Shown: one piece after another, positions 50,594 to 59,675 of the stretch
Layout of the letters: each line of letters begins with the position of its first letter
Numbering within the stretch: the first letter of the stretch is position 1
NCBI RefSeq assembly: GCF_900176505.1
Contig: NZ_FWYB01000008.1
Span: forward strand, 186,001-250,000
Source of the DNA: Pedobacter nyackensis
Lineage (GTDB): Bacteria > Bacteroidota > Bacteroidia > Sphingobacteriales > Sphingobacteriaceae
DNA length: 64,000 nt
Reading direction: 5' to 3'
The notes under the pieces: model-generated
What the model saw: only the letters and a program-made list of their open reading frames with translations
What the model was told of the DNA's origin: nothing
Databases searched by the model: none
Position numbers and translations under genes: made by a program

Positions 50594-51790
50594 TTATTGA
50601 GGATCACCCCAGAACTTTAAGCATGCAACCTCCATTGCAAGACTCTGTGAATAATTTGACACCAGTACAAATCTCCAATATCTGATAGGTTGGGCCGGTA
50701 ATGGTAATACAAATTCAAATCCTTCATACTTGGCAGCGTCATCTTCAGCATTTCTTTTGCCATATGGTAGTCCTGAAGGTTTTTTCAGTTCATAAAGACC
50801 TCCCAATTGCGTCCAGGTAGCATCTAAAGTTCCATCTGGATTCGGATTGTTACTGCCATATAGTTTAAATGTTTTTGGTGTACCATTTGCAAACTCTGCA
50901 ATACCATTTACTCTAAACCAAAGCTTAAACCGACTCATTTTGATTGTTTTACCTAAGTCATACGTTATTCTTGACGGGAATTTTGTATCAGGAAGTGTAA
51001 TTCCATAAAGGCACCAGTCAGAAGCACCAGTATTAGACAATGGAACACTCAGAGATGAGCCACAACATCCCGTCATATCACCAGGTAAATATAACCCTGC
51101 TATTTTTGCTCTGTCAAGTTCAACCTCTCTCAAAGGAGACAGTTTTGCGTATACCGTATCCGACTTATTTCCCCATCTATCCCTAATATAAGTACCAAAA
51201 GTTCTTTCTTTTGTTGGAAGCCCTCTAACTGAAAAATTACCTTTACTTTCTTTTGTGTATTTTGTATCCAGATACTCAAAACTATCAAGCGAGTCAATAA
51301 TAACTACAACACCCAAATCACTTTCAGTAGGGTTTTCATAGCTAACATTTACTCCTCCAAAATCGGCAAGTAGCTTCAGTGATTTACCAACAGTAATGTA
51401 GCTCGGCGTAAGTGGATTAACGGTAATCTCAATAGGGTCTGATTTTATTTCACTTCTGCTTATTGAATGTAAGATTACCTTATAAGGACCTGCTTTAGCA
51501 AAACCACCTACCATAAGGGTATCAGAATAGTACGAAGATTTTGCTTGTCGGCTAACTTTATCATTTACAGAATAATCTGCTTGTACATAAAGTATAGAGG
51601 GGTCGGCATGAACGTCATAAGTAATAATAGCCCCACCTTCAACATTAGTTATTTTTATATTGGTTACCGGAGAAGGTTTTGTTTTGTTGTCAAACAGTGG
51701 TTCACGATCTAACCCTTCATGCTTACATGAAAAAATAAAACCGGTAACAAATAAGAATATTAAAAAAATATTAAGCTTTTTCATAATCAT
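50594..51790 (-). CDS. DUF4959/DUF5000-type surface lipoprotein
   Basis: 398 residues (start 51790 or the Met two codons later) with lipobox IFSC. The order is DUF4959 (PSPVTNIKITNVEGGAIITY), a DUF5126-like middle (TFGTYIRDRWGNKSDTV) and a C-terminal DUF5000 domain of the discoidin-like fold (RITYDLGKTIKMSRFKLWFR, YWRFVLVSNY). This architecture is typical of SusE/SusF-position glycan-binding lipoproteins. It lies 13 bases after the SusD gene. Confidence 0.85.
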   Translation of the reverse strand: MIMKKLNIFLIFLFVTGFIFSCKHEGLDREPLFDNKTKPSPVTNIKITNVEGGAIITYDVHADPSILYVQADYSVNDKVSRQAKSSYYSDTLMVGGFAKAGPYKVILHSISRSEIKSDPIEITVNPLTPSYITVGKSLKLLADFGGVNVSYENPTESDLGVVVIIDSLDSFEYLDTKYTKESKGNFSVRGLPTKERTFGTYIRDRWGNKSDTVYAKLSPLREVELDRAKIAGLYLPGDMTGCCGSSLSVPLSNTGASDWCLYGITLPDTKFPSRITYDLGKTIKMSRFKLWFRVNGIAEFANGTPKTFKLYGSNNPNPDGTLDATWTQLGGLYELKKPSGLPYGKRNAEDDAAKYEGFEFVLPLPAQPIRYWRFVLVSNYSQSLAMEVACLKFWGDPQ

Positions 51791-51803
51791 TTGATATTAT
51801 ATT

Positions 51804-53702
51804 TTACCATTTAGGGTTTTGAACAAGGTTAGGATTTACTGACAAGTCAATTTCCATTATTGGAAATAGAAAGTCTCTATAGCTATAATTAGGGGTAAAA
51901 ATGGTTTTAAGTCTATAAAAATTCTCTGTAGTTGTTTGAAACACATCCCAGCCTTTTATAGGTCTGTTCATCACATCCAATTTTTTCCATCTCCTTACAT
52001 TCCAATAGTTTTCTCCTTCAAACATCAATTCTATCATCGTTTCCTGATGAACAATTGACCTAAAACCTTCTTTTGTCGTCGGTTTTGAAGGGTTTTTCGC
52101 ATAATTTGCCCAGGATTCAACTACTCCTTTTAAACCCGCTCTTAAACGAACCAAATCTATCCACTTATAAGCCTCAGCTGAAGGCCCCTCTGCTTCATTC
52201 AATGATTCCGCATATAAAAGATATAAACTAGCCAAACGGATGGCAGGCCATACATAAGAAACAATGTTGTAATTACCGCTACTACCGCTATTCTTGTAGT
52301 TAATCAATTTTTTTGGCCAATAACCTGTACAAGAAAATCGGCTATTACTCCCTGTAGAATTACCTTGACCCCAAATCGTACTTACATACAATAAATTGGT
52401 CTCATTAGTACGACCAAAACCAAATAACGAAGATCTATCAAATACCAGGTCGGCATAAAAACGATATTCCCTATCCATATTAAAACTCGAAGTAACATAA
52501 TTCGGATTTAACAAACTACTTTCAGATTGAGGAATTGTTTTCAATTTGGTAAACCGACCTGCAAAATCCCAGTTCTTATCTTCCTCAATAGGCACTCCAT
52601 TTCGGGTATAGAACATTTCGGCCGCATTTATAGATGCCGCAAGCAGCGCACCTGACGTTTGCTGCACATCATTTCTTGGCGTACACATATTTTGAAGAGT
52701 TCCGGTGGCCCCCTTAGAATTGGAAAACCCCCAAATTGTTTCATTGTTCCACTCCTCTGTTATCGTAGATCTAACATTCATACAATAGGTAGTGGCATCA
52801 CTTATAGTACTCATGTTAAAAGGCTTCTCAAAATAATGGATTGCATTTGCCGCCTCATGACAAACATCAATTGCAGCTTTACAAGCATCAGCAGCTTTTT
52901 TCCATTTCTTATTGTCAACAGTAGAATTGAATAAAGCTTGTCCATCTTTATTTTTGAAATTAACATAATCAGGATTTCCATTAAATAACGGGCTTGCGGC
53001 TAATACCAGTGTTTGGGCTTTTATGGTCAATGCAATAGGCTTAGTAACTCTTCCAAGCTCCTTAGCCTGATTAGAAATTTCAATAGGCAAATCTGGAATA
53101 GCTTCGTCCAAGGTTTGTACCACATAATTCACTACAGAATCCACAGGTTCACGTTTTACCCTTACCTCTTCTACAGAAGCAGATATTGGCAGATTTTTGC
53201 GGATTACAGGAATAGGCCCGTACATTTTTAATAAACTCAAATGATAATAGGCTTTCAGAAACTTCACTTCTGCAATCCATTTGTTTCTTTCGGAAGTTTG
53301 CATATCAGGAACCTTGACAATATTTTCCAGAAAAATATTACAATGGCGTATCGCTGTATAATAAGACTTAGCTCCATTTGCACCATCCCAGGCATTGCCA
53401 ATTGGTGCTACTGCATTTTGGCCTCCATAAGCCAGATTAATGACATTTTGATAACCATCCATTGGAGATATTCCTGGATTAGGGGTAACCAATTCACCTG
53501 AGCCCATGAATGTTGGATTTGTGATATCACCAAGTCTTGGCAGGAAAGAATAACAGGTAAACAAATACTTTTCCGCCTGATTACGTAGTGTAAAAGCATT
53601 GTCAATGGTGGCTATATTATCTGGAACGACATTCAGATATTTTTTACACGAAGAGAAAGCAATCACCATCAATCCGAGTATTATAATTTTATAAAATTTC
53701 AT
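51804..53702 (-). CDS. SusD/RagB family glycan-binding lipoprotein
   Basis: 632 residues from Met 53702, which gives the lipoprotein signal MKFYKIIILGLMVIAFSSC; the longer frame has no signal. It shows the SusD pattern: KKYLNVVPDN, FLKAYYHLSLLKMYGPIPVI, a TPR-rich helical body, RLASLYLLYAESLNEA and the C-terminal NVRRWKKLDVMNRPIKGWD with FLFPI. It caps the SusC channel and captures oligosaccharides at the cell surface. Confidence 0.93.
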   Translation of the reverse strand: MKFYKIIILGLMVIAFSSCKKYLNVVPDNIATIDNAFTLRNQAEKYLFTCYSFLPRLGDITNPTFMGSGELVTPNPGISPMDGYQNVINLAYGGQNAVAPIGNAWDGANGAKSYYTAIRHCNIFLENIVKVPDMQTSERNKWIAEVKFLKAYYHLSLLKMYGPIPVIRKNLPISASVEEVRVKREPVDSVVNYVVQTLDEAIPDLPIEISNQAKELGRVTKPIALTIKAQTLVLAASPLFNGNPDYVNFKNKDGQALFNSTVDNKKWKKAADACKAAIDVCHEAANAIHYFEKPFNMSTISDATTYCMNVRSTITEEWNNETIWGFSNSKGATGTLQNMCTPRNDVQQTSGALLAASINAAEMFYTRNGVPIEEDKNWDFAGRFTKLKTIPQSESSLLNPNYVTSSFNMDREYRFYADLVFDRSSLFGFGRTNETNLLYVSTIWGQGNSTGSNSRFSCTGYWPKKLINYKNSGSSGNYNIVSYVWPAIRLASLYLLYAESLNEAEGPSAEAYKWIDLVRLRAGLKGVVESWANYAKNPSKPTTKEGFRSIVHQETMIELMFEGENYWNVRRWKKLDVMNRPIKGWDVFQTTTENFYRLKTIFTPNYSYRDFLFPIMEIDLSVNPNLVQNPKW

Positions 53703-53739
53703 ACAATTACAGTTTAATTTTAAGGGATTGGACATTGTT

Positions 53740-56700
53740 TTAATTAATTGAGATTAACATCCCAAAATTCATCACTCTTTGAACAGGATAACCTAGACCA
53801 TTGCCTCCCATTTCAACGTCCCATAATTTAAAATTGCTCCACAGTAGTAAGTTTGTCCCATTTAAATAGAACCTCACATTCGATAAATGGGCTTTTTTTG
53901 TGATGCGACTTGGCATGGTGTAGCCAAGTTCAAGTGATTTTAAGCGAAGAAATGCGCCATTTTGCATTAACCAGGTACTTGTTTGGGTGTTGTTAACATT
54001 AACAGTTGTACTCAGTCTAGGCCAAAGGGCATAAATATTTCTATTTTCTTCACTCCAGTGATTATCAGCATAAGCCTTTAACAATGCACCCTGATCATTC
54101 ACAAATGGTGAGGTGGCTACACCATCAATCCAAAAAGACTCACGACCTAAACCCTGAAAGAAACAAGATAAATCAAATCGCTTGTAGCCAGCAGAAAGGC
54201 CAAAACCATATACAATCTCAGGAGATGTTGGAAATCCTATCGGCACTTGATCCAATGTACTAATTTGTCCATCCTTATTTACATCCCTATATTTAATATC
54301 ACCTGCACCATAAGTTCCAAAATTTTGTTTTGGAGAATAAGCCACGTCATTATTATCAATAAACAGACGTTCAGCAATATATCCCCAATTCTGGGTTAAA
54401 GAATAACCAACATGCGACTTATTTTTCTCGGCATACTGTGGTTCTTCATATACCTCAAATTTACTGGTAGCATAGGTAAAATTGGCCATTCCTTTGATCC
54501 ATATATCTGAACCAATATTTTGGGAATAATCTAAAGCAACATCAGCACCATGCGATGATGCTTCACCAACATTAGCCCTTACATTTGCAGACAAGCCCAT
54601 TGTACTAGGAATAGAAGCCCTGGTCATCAAAATGTTCGTTCTTCTTTCGTTATATATATCGACCTGAATACCTAATTTATTGAAAAGGTTAGATTCAATT
54701 CCGAAATTGAATTTTTTAGCGGTCTCCCAGGTAATGTCATTATTTGCATATCTGGTAATATTAACTCCTGTAAGTCTATTATCCGTTAATGTTCCAAAAA
54801 CAGCACCATTTGCACCACTATTCATATCAACATTGGACAAATAAAAGAATCTATCCGTTGGACTACCTATTTGATCATTTCCTACCAGACCATAAGTCGC
54901 CCTTAATTTCAATGTTGGCATCACTTTCTTAAATGGTGTCCAGAAATTTTCGTTTGATATCGTGTAAGCTACACCTGCAGAGGGGAAGAATCCAAAACGA
55001 CGAGATTCATGAAAGCGTTCCGATCCATTGTAACCAAAGTTAAATTCAGTTGCATAACGATCATTATAGACATAGGTGAACCTACCCGACAACCCCATAT
55101 TTCTGAAAGGAAGAGAACTTTGCAAATCTCCGGCTCCTCCTGTTAAACTACTTTTAGCGATACCGATTAACATACCACTGATGCTGTGCACCTGACTAAA
55201 GGTACGTTTATAATTTATAGCTGCTTCACTATAAAAACTAGTGGAAACATTTTTATCACCCTCATCATATCCTAAATATTCGGTACCGACAGGAATTGAG
55301 ATATCTGGTGATGCAACTTCATTAAGCCCTCTAAGTGTATAAGTTTTATTTACCCTATCATAATTACCAAGCGAGTAATAATATGGACTATAAAGTCTGC
55401 TTACATCAAAGAAAGCATAGCGCTGAGTATTAACCATAGCTCTGGCTGTTAGTCCTTCAGTTAGAAATGAGAAATCCTGCGACAATTGAAGCTGAGCTGA
55501 CATTGTTGACCGAGAGTAGTCTTTATAACCTTTTTGTAAACTGGCATAAGGGTTATTATACTCTCCATCCCCGTAGTTACCAAACATAATGTGTTTTACA
55601 AATTTGGTATCTTCAGTAGCTGCATATCTAGCCGGAAATCGTACAGGATTAGCGTTAACGATTTCATTGTATATTGCAGTTCCACTATTTATAGGGCCTC
55701 TATAGTCGTCAAATGTACCTGATATACGTGTAATTAACTCTGTAGTTTTGGTTAAATTAATATTCACATTACTTCTTAATGAATATGTTTTTAAGTTGGC
55801 ATTACTATTAAAGTTATTCATGGGATCAACTTTCATGATACCATTATCTTGAGATAATGCACCTGCAACAAAATACCTCGCTACTTTTCCACCGCCACTA
55901 ACATTTAGGTTATATCTTTGGTTCATGGTATAATCCTTCAACAACATCTTTTGCCAGTCGGTAGTCGGAAAAGCCACCGGATCTGTACCTCTTATGGTAT
56001 TGTCTATTTTACCTTGCTGATAAAGATATCCTCCCAATGGATTTCTGGTATAACTGGCTTCATTTGCTAAAGTCATATAAGTAATGGGATCCGCAAACTC
56101 CACATCCCTTGTGGATTGCGATAAGGAGTTTTCTGCTCTTACAGATAAATTCACTTTACCTTCCTTACCTTCCTTAGTTGTAATTAAAATAACTCCATTT
56201 GCACCTTTAGCTCCATACAGAGCCGTAGAAGTAGCATCTTTCATAATGGAAAAACTAGCAATATCATCTACCTGAAGTCGCGCTAAATCTGTAGAAGTTG
56301 ACTCTATACCGTCAACTAAAATCAAAGGCGAAACTTTGTAACCAAAAGTAGTAACTCCCCTAATAAAAAAATCTGCATTATCAGCACCCGGCTCACCGCT
56401 CCTTTGATAGGCGATTACACCTGCCAATTTTCCTGCAAGAGCGGCCGTTAAATTACTTGAAGGTATTTTTAAATCCGCAGGCTTTATAGAGGTAACTGCC
56501 CCTACTACTTCTGTTTTCTTTTGCTTTCCAAAAGCTACAATCACCACATCATCAAGTTTCGCTTCCAAAGCTTGCATGGTCACGTTGATAATCGTCCGGC
56601 CGTTGATTTCTACTTCAATTGATTTCATTCCCACAGATGAAAAAACAAGTGTTTTGGTTCCATCCGGAACAGTGAGTACATATTTTCCATTACCATCGGT

Positions 56701-57180
56701 AACTGCGCCAATACCTGATCCTTTAGCGGCTCCTTTGACAGTTACACTAACACCCGGCAAGGAGATTCCGGTTGAGTCTTTTACAACACCGGTGATTTTA
56801 ATATCCACTATAGCTTGCTTCTCCTTTTTTCGGATCACCACAGTCTTCTCTGTAATAGAATAATTCATTGGCTGATTCATAAAGCAAAGACTGAGTACTT
56901 TTTCTATGGAGCCATTCTGAACATCGATGTCAATTGGCTTTGCCTGCCTGATTAATTTAGTATCACCAATAAATGAATAATTTGTTTGGTCTATTACCTT
57001 TTTGATGATAGTTTCCAAAGAAGCATTTTTTTCATGTAATGATATTACCTGCGCTTTTGTCGCAGCACTTATTTGCAGAAAACAAGCTGTAATTATGATG
57101 ATGATTAGTCTCATTATGCGTAATAATTGCACAGTATTGAAAGTCCATAACTTAGCTCTGAACCGATCGTAAATTTTCAT
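53740..57180 (-). CDS. SusC/RagA family TonB-dependent transporter with STN domain
   Basis: 1146 residues: leader helix (about 20-43), STN/secretin-type domain (about 48-115, for signalling to FecR), carboxypeptidase-like domain (about 127-212, GVVKDSTGISLPGVSVTVKG), plug with FIRGVTTF and GANGVILITTKEGK, and a 22-strand-type barrel to the C-terminus. It imports oligosaccharides across the outer membrane. The STN domain matches the FecR gene upstream, giving a substrate-induced loop. Confidence 0.93.
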   Translation of the reverse strand: MKIYDRFRAKLWTFNTVQLLRIMRLIIIIITACFLQISAATKAQVISLHEKNASLETIIKKVIDQTNYSFIGDTKLIRQAKPIDIDVQNGSIEKVLSLCFMNQPMNYSITEKTVVIRKKEKQAIVDIKITGVVKDSTGISLPGVSVTVKGAAKGSGIGAVTDGNGKYVLTVPDGTKTLVFSSVGMKSIEVEINGRTIINVTMQALEAKLDDVVIVAFGKQKKTEVVGAVTSIKPADLKIPSSNLTAALAGKLAGVIAYQRSGEPGADNADFFIRGVTTFGYKVSPLILVDGIESTSTDLARLQVDDIASFSIMKDATSTALYGAKGANGVILITTKEGKEGKVNLSVRAENSLSQSTRDVEFADPITYMTLANEASYTRNPLGGYLYQQGKIDNTIRGTDPVAFPTTDWQKMLLKDYTMNQRYNLNVSGGGKVARYFVAGALSQDNGIMKVDPMNNFNSNANLKTYSLRSNVNINLTKTTELITRISGTFDDYRGPINSGTAIYNEIVNANPVRFPARYAATEDTKFVKHIMFGNYGDGEYNNPYASLQKGYKDYSRSTMSAQLQLSQDFSFLTEGLTARAMVNTQRYAFFDVSRLYSPYYYSLGNYDRVNKTYTLRGLNEVASPDISIPVGTEYLGYDEGDKNVSTSFYSEAAINYKRTFSQVHSISGMLIGIAKSSLTGGAGDLQSSLPFRNMGLSGRFTYVYNDRYATEFNFGYNGSERFHESRRFGFFPSAGVAYTISNENFWTPFKKVMPTLKLRATYGLVGNDQIGSPTDRFFYLSNVDMNSGANGAVFGTLTDNRLTGVNITRYANNDITWETAKKFNFGIESNLFNKLGIQVDIYNERRTNILMTRASIPSTMGLSANVRANVGEASSHGADVALDYSQNIGSDIWIKGMANFTYATSKFEVYEEPQYAEKNKSHVGYSLTQNWGYIAERLFIDNNDVAYSPKQNFGTYGAGDIKYRDVNKDGQISTLDQVPIGFPTSPEIVYGFGLSAGYKRFDLSCFFQGLGRESFWIDGVATSPFVNDQGALLKAYADNHWSEENRNIYALWPRLSTTVNVNNTQTSTWLMQNGAFLRLKSLELGYTMPSRITKKAHLSNVRFYLNGTNLLLWSNFKLWDVEMGGNGLGYPVQRVMNFGMLISIN

Positions 57181-57252
57181 ACATTTGTTTGTTTGGGTTT
57201 AAACTGGTTTGGTTGTGTAGTAACAATTTTAAATGGGTAGACCTAAATATTG

Positions 57253-57279
57253 GTCAGGGATGTTCGAAGCATCTCTGAC
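57253..57279. terminator. Hairpin between fecR and susC
   Basis: GTCAGGGATG (57253-57262) and CATCTCTGAC (57270-57279) pair with one G-T, followed on the + strand by TTTTTT. On the - strand, the gene direction, there is no T run, so it is more likely an mRNA structure between fecR and susC than a terminator for them. Confidence 0.45.
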
Positions 57280-57310
57280 TTTTTTAAGATCACCGTATTC
57301 CAAGGTAGTT

Positions 57311-58504
57311 TTATGGCATAACGACAATCCTCCTTCCTGAAATTTTAAAGTGAACATTTCCGCTTAATTCTAAGATTTTTAATAGCGACGATATTTTTTT
57401 TGATCTTTCTATCTGCCCCAAAAATGACTGTTCCTCGAGCTTACCTTCATAAACTACCTCAACGTCATACCATCTCGAAACCTTGGTCATAATACTTTCT
57501 AATTTCTCATCATTAAATAAGAAATAGCCATTCTTCCAGGCAATGGCTTCTTTCATATTCCCCATGGCAACAAGCGTTTGTCCGGTTTTTTTATTGGTCT
57601 CTGCCTGCTCGCCAGGACTTAGCATCCAGAATTTTGCTGGAACAGAAGGTGCGGATATTTTAACCGAGCCTTCCAGTAAAGTTGTTATGTCAAAATTTTC
57701 ATCAGCATAACTATTCACATTAAAATGTGTACCCTTTACTTCAATTTCCTGATGACGTGTATGTACTTTAAAAGGAACATTCTTGTTTTTAGCCACTTCA
57801 AAATAAGCCTCTCCAATAAGTTCAACTTTACGTTCCTTTGTGCCGAACTTTAGAGGAAAACGTAATTCCGACATCGCATTTAACCAAACACTTGTTCCAT
57901 CTGGCAGTTTTAAATTGTAGGTACCTCCACGGGGAACAATTAGTGTATTGTACAATACTTCCTCTTTATCAGGTGCTTCATCATTCGAGTAAGCTAATCC
58001 TCCCTGATTACCCGAAAGATGGGTCCCATCCCTTTCCTCCAATGTTACCTTTCCACTATCTAACCTTACTTTTTTCCCATTTGACAAAACTAATACGGCA
58101 ACATTACCACCCGGTAATACATCATTTAGGTGTTTATTGATGGCAAGGGGTATAATCATCTTATTATCCGTTTTGCCAAAGAACCATAATGCTACTGAGC
58201 TTACCATTATCGCAAGCACTGCAACGTATTTTAGTATACTGTAATTTCTGCTATTCCCTGACTTACGATCATAGCGTTGACGCACCTTATCCCATGCTGC
58301 ATCAATACCCAAACTATCCATGTAATCAAGTCTTTCCTGTACAGGTGCCGTGTGTTTGTAGTATTCCAAAATTTCACGTTTATGCTCATCTTTTTCAATT
58401 ATCCGCATAAGATGAGCTTCTTCTTCTTTAGAAAGCTCATTACATAAATATTCTGAAATTAGTTCTGCAAATTCGAAAGGCTCGTTTTTCATAAATGGTT
58501 TCAT
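57311..58504 (-). CDS. FecR-family anti-sigma factor
   Basis: 397 residues: N-terminal cytoplasmic helical region, one transmembrane helix (about 90-108), then the FecR domain (IVPRGGTYNLKLPDGTSVWLN, VELIGEAYFEVAKNKNVPFKV) and a C-terminal DUF4974 domain (FNDEKLESIMTKVSRWYDVEV). It holds the neighbouring sigma factor until the SusC STN domain signals substrate. It is 130 bases upstream of susC. Confidence 0.93.
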   Translation of the reverse strand: MKPFMKNEPFEFAELISEYLCNELSKEEEAHLMRIIEKDEHKREILEYYKHTAPVQERLDYMDSLGIDAAWDKVRQRYDRKSGNSRNYSILKYVAVLAIMVSSVALWFFGKTDNKMIIPLAINKHLNDVLPGGNVAVLVLSNGKKVRLDSGKVTLEERDGTHLSGNQGGLAYSNDEAPDKEEVLYNTLIVPRGGTYNLKLPDGTSVWLNAMSELRFPLKFGTKERKVELIGEAYFEVAKNKNVPFKVHTRHQEIEVKGTHFNVNSYADENFDITTLLEGSVKISAPSVPAKFWMLSPGEQAETNKKTGQTLVAMGNMKEAIAWKNGYFLFNDEKLESIMTKVSRWYDVEVVYEGKLEEQSFLGQIERSKKISSLLKILELSGNVHFKISGRRIVVMP

Positions 58505-58564
58505 CTCTCTATATCTATTGAGAAACCTGAAACTGAAAAATGGGTGATTTTATTTTAAAATAAT

Positions 58565-59125
58565 TTATTTGTGCATTAAAAAGGCAATGAACAAGAGGTA
58601 AACGGTATCACCAAGCATTACTCTCATTAGGCTAAGTGCCTTCTGTTTTTGATATTTAACCGCATCTATACTTATATTTAATTGCTCAGCAATTTTACGA
58701 TTTTGTAATCCTTCCAGATACCCATATCTCAATACCATAGCACAGTCGACAGGTAGCATATTAATTGCCTGATGTATTTTGGCAATAATCTCGGCATGTA
58801 TAATCCCATCCAATAGTTTAGGATCATCAAGCGTTTCAAAGGGGATTTTTTTGCAGTATGTATCTATAACTTTATGATGACGGAGCTTATTTAAGCACGC
58901 GTGCTTAACTGATGAATACAGGAATGATTTTACAGCATTAGGATGCGAAGAAATGTTTTCCTTTTGTTCCAGAAATACCACAAATGCATCCTGAACAACA
59001 TCTTCTGCTACTTCCTGATCCTTTATTATGTAGCAAGCAAAATCGCACAACCTGGGATAAAATTTCTTAAAAAGAACTTCTGGAAACATTTCAATATGCT
59101 CTTCACTATGTCTCTTAACCATCAT
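58565..59125 (-). CDS. ECF RNA polymerase sigma factor
   Basis: 186 residues: region 2 (DFACYIIKDQEVAEDVVQDAFVVFL) and region 4 (LEGLQNRKIAEQLNISIDAVKYQKQKAL). It pairs with the FecR gene 60 bases downstream, forming the trans-envelope switch of the SusC/SusD operon. The stop is closely followed by the anti-sigma gene, typical of this group. Confidence 0.92.
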   Translation of the reverse strand: MMVKRHSEEHIEMFPEVLFKKFYPRLCDFACYIIKDQEVAEDVVQDAFVVFLEQKENISSHPNAVKSFLYSSVKHACLNKLRHHKVIDTYCKKIPFETLDDPKLLDGIIHAEIIAKIHQAINMLPVDCAMVLRYGYLEGLQNRKIAEQLNISIDAVKYQKQKALSLMRVMLGDTVYLLFIAFLMHK

Positions 59126-59214
59126 TTCAATTTATTTGGTTGTTAATGCTTACAAACCAATGGGATGGCTATTCTAAAAGAAATATTTAGAACAACACTA
59201 CCATTTAGTCTGTT

Positions 59215-59222
59215 CAAAGTTA
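59215..59222 (-). promoter_or_regulatory. -7 element upstream of the sigma/FecR genes
   Basis: TAACTTTG on the - strand matches TAnnTTTG, 90 bases ahead of the sigma start. The region 59126-59382 otherwise holds no gene. Confidence 0.5.
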
Positions 59223-59382
59223 AAACTAAATATTTTAAAGACTAGGAAAGTTATGTTATTTTGCTCAATATCGATGTTTTTTTTGCTTAGTTATTTTAAA
59301 CAGGTCGTCCTCCCTGCTGATAATAGTTCATTTTCATTCATCTTCTTTATACTTACCCGACACCTCTACGATACCTTTTCCT

Positions 59383-59616
59383 CTAACGCTCACCACCCCG
59401 GGCATTTAACCCAAGCAGCTTAGAGGCGGTAAGGTTTTGTGAGGCCTGGACCCCGCCTACAAAATTCATGACTGTAGGAAAACTACGAAGTGTATTTACC
59501 TCCATCCATTGACCAGACAAATTGTCGAGTGAAGGAACAACAGAGGTACTTTGCCCAAATACCATTACACTTGATAACAACAATAACAAAACTGCTTTTA
59601 TTCTTTTCATAATCAC
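59383..59616 (-). CDS. Short exported protein, possibly truncated or frameshifted
   Basis: 77 residues with a signal peptide (MKRIKAVLLLLLSSVMVFG from Met 59610) and a short mature part (LSGQWMEVNTLRSFPTVMNF, ASQNLTASKLLGLNARGGER). In the next frame the same strand continues as PGVVSVRGKGIVEVSGKYKE to a stop, which also looks coded, so a one-base shift near 59400 (run CCCGGGG) may have cut the gene. It follows the GH120 gene by 59 bases. Function unknown. Confidence 0.45.
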   Translation of the reverse strand: MIMKRIKAVLLLLLSSVMVFGQSTSVVPSLDNLSGQWMEVNTLRSFPTVMNFVGGVQASQNLTASKLLGLNARGGER

Positions 59617-59675
59617 TACTTAATATTTAGAACCTAACGCCTTTTTAGCTGTAATCAAACAAAATAGGAAATAAA

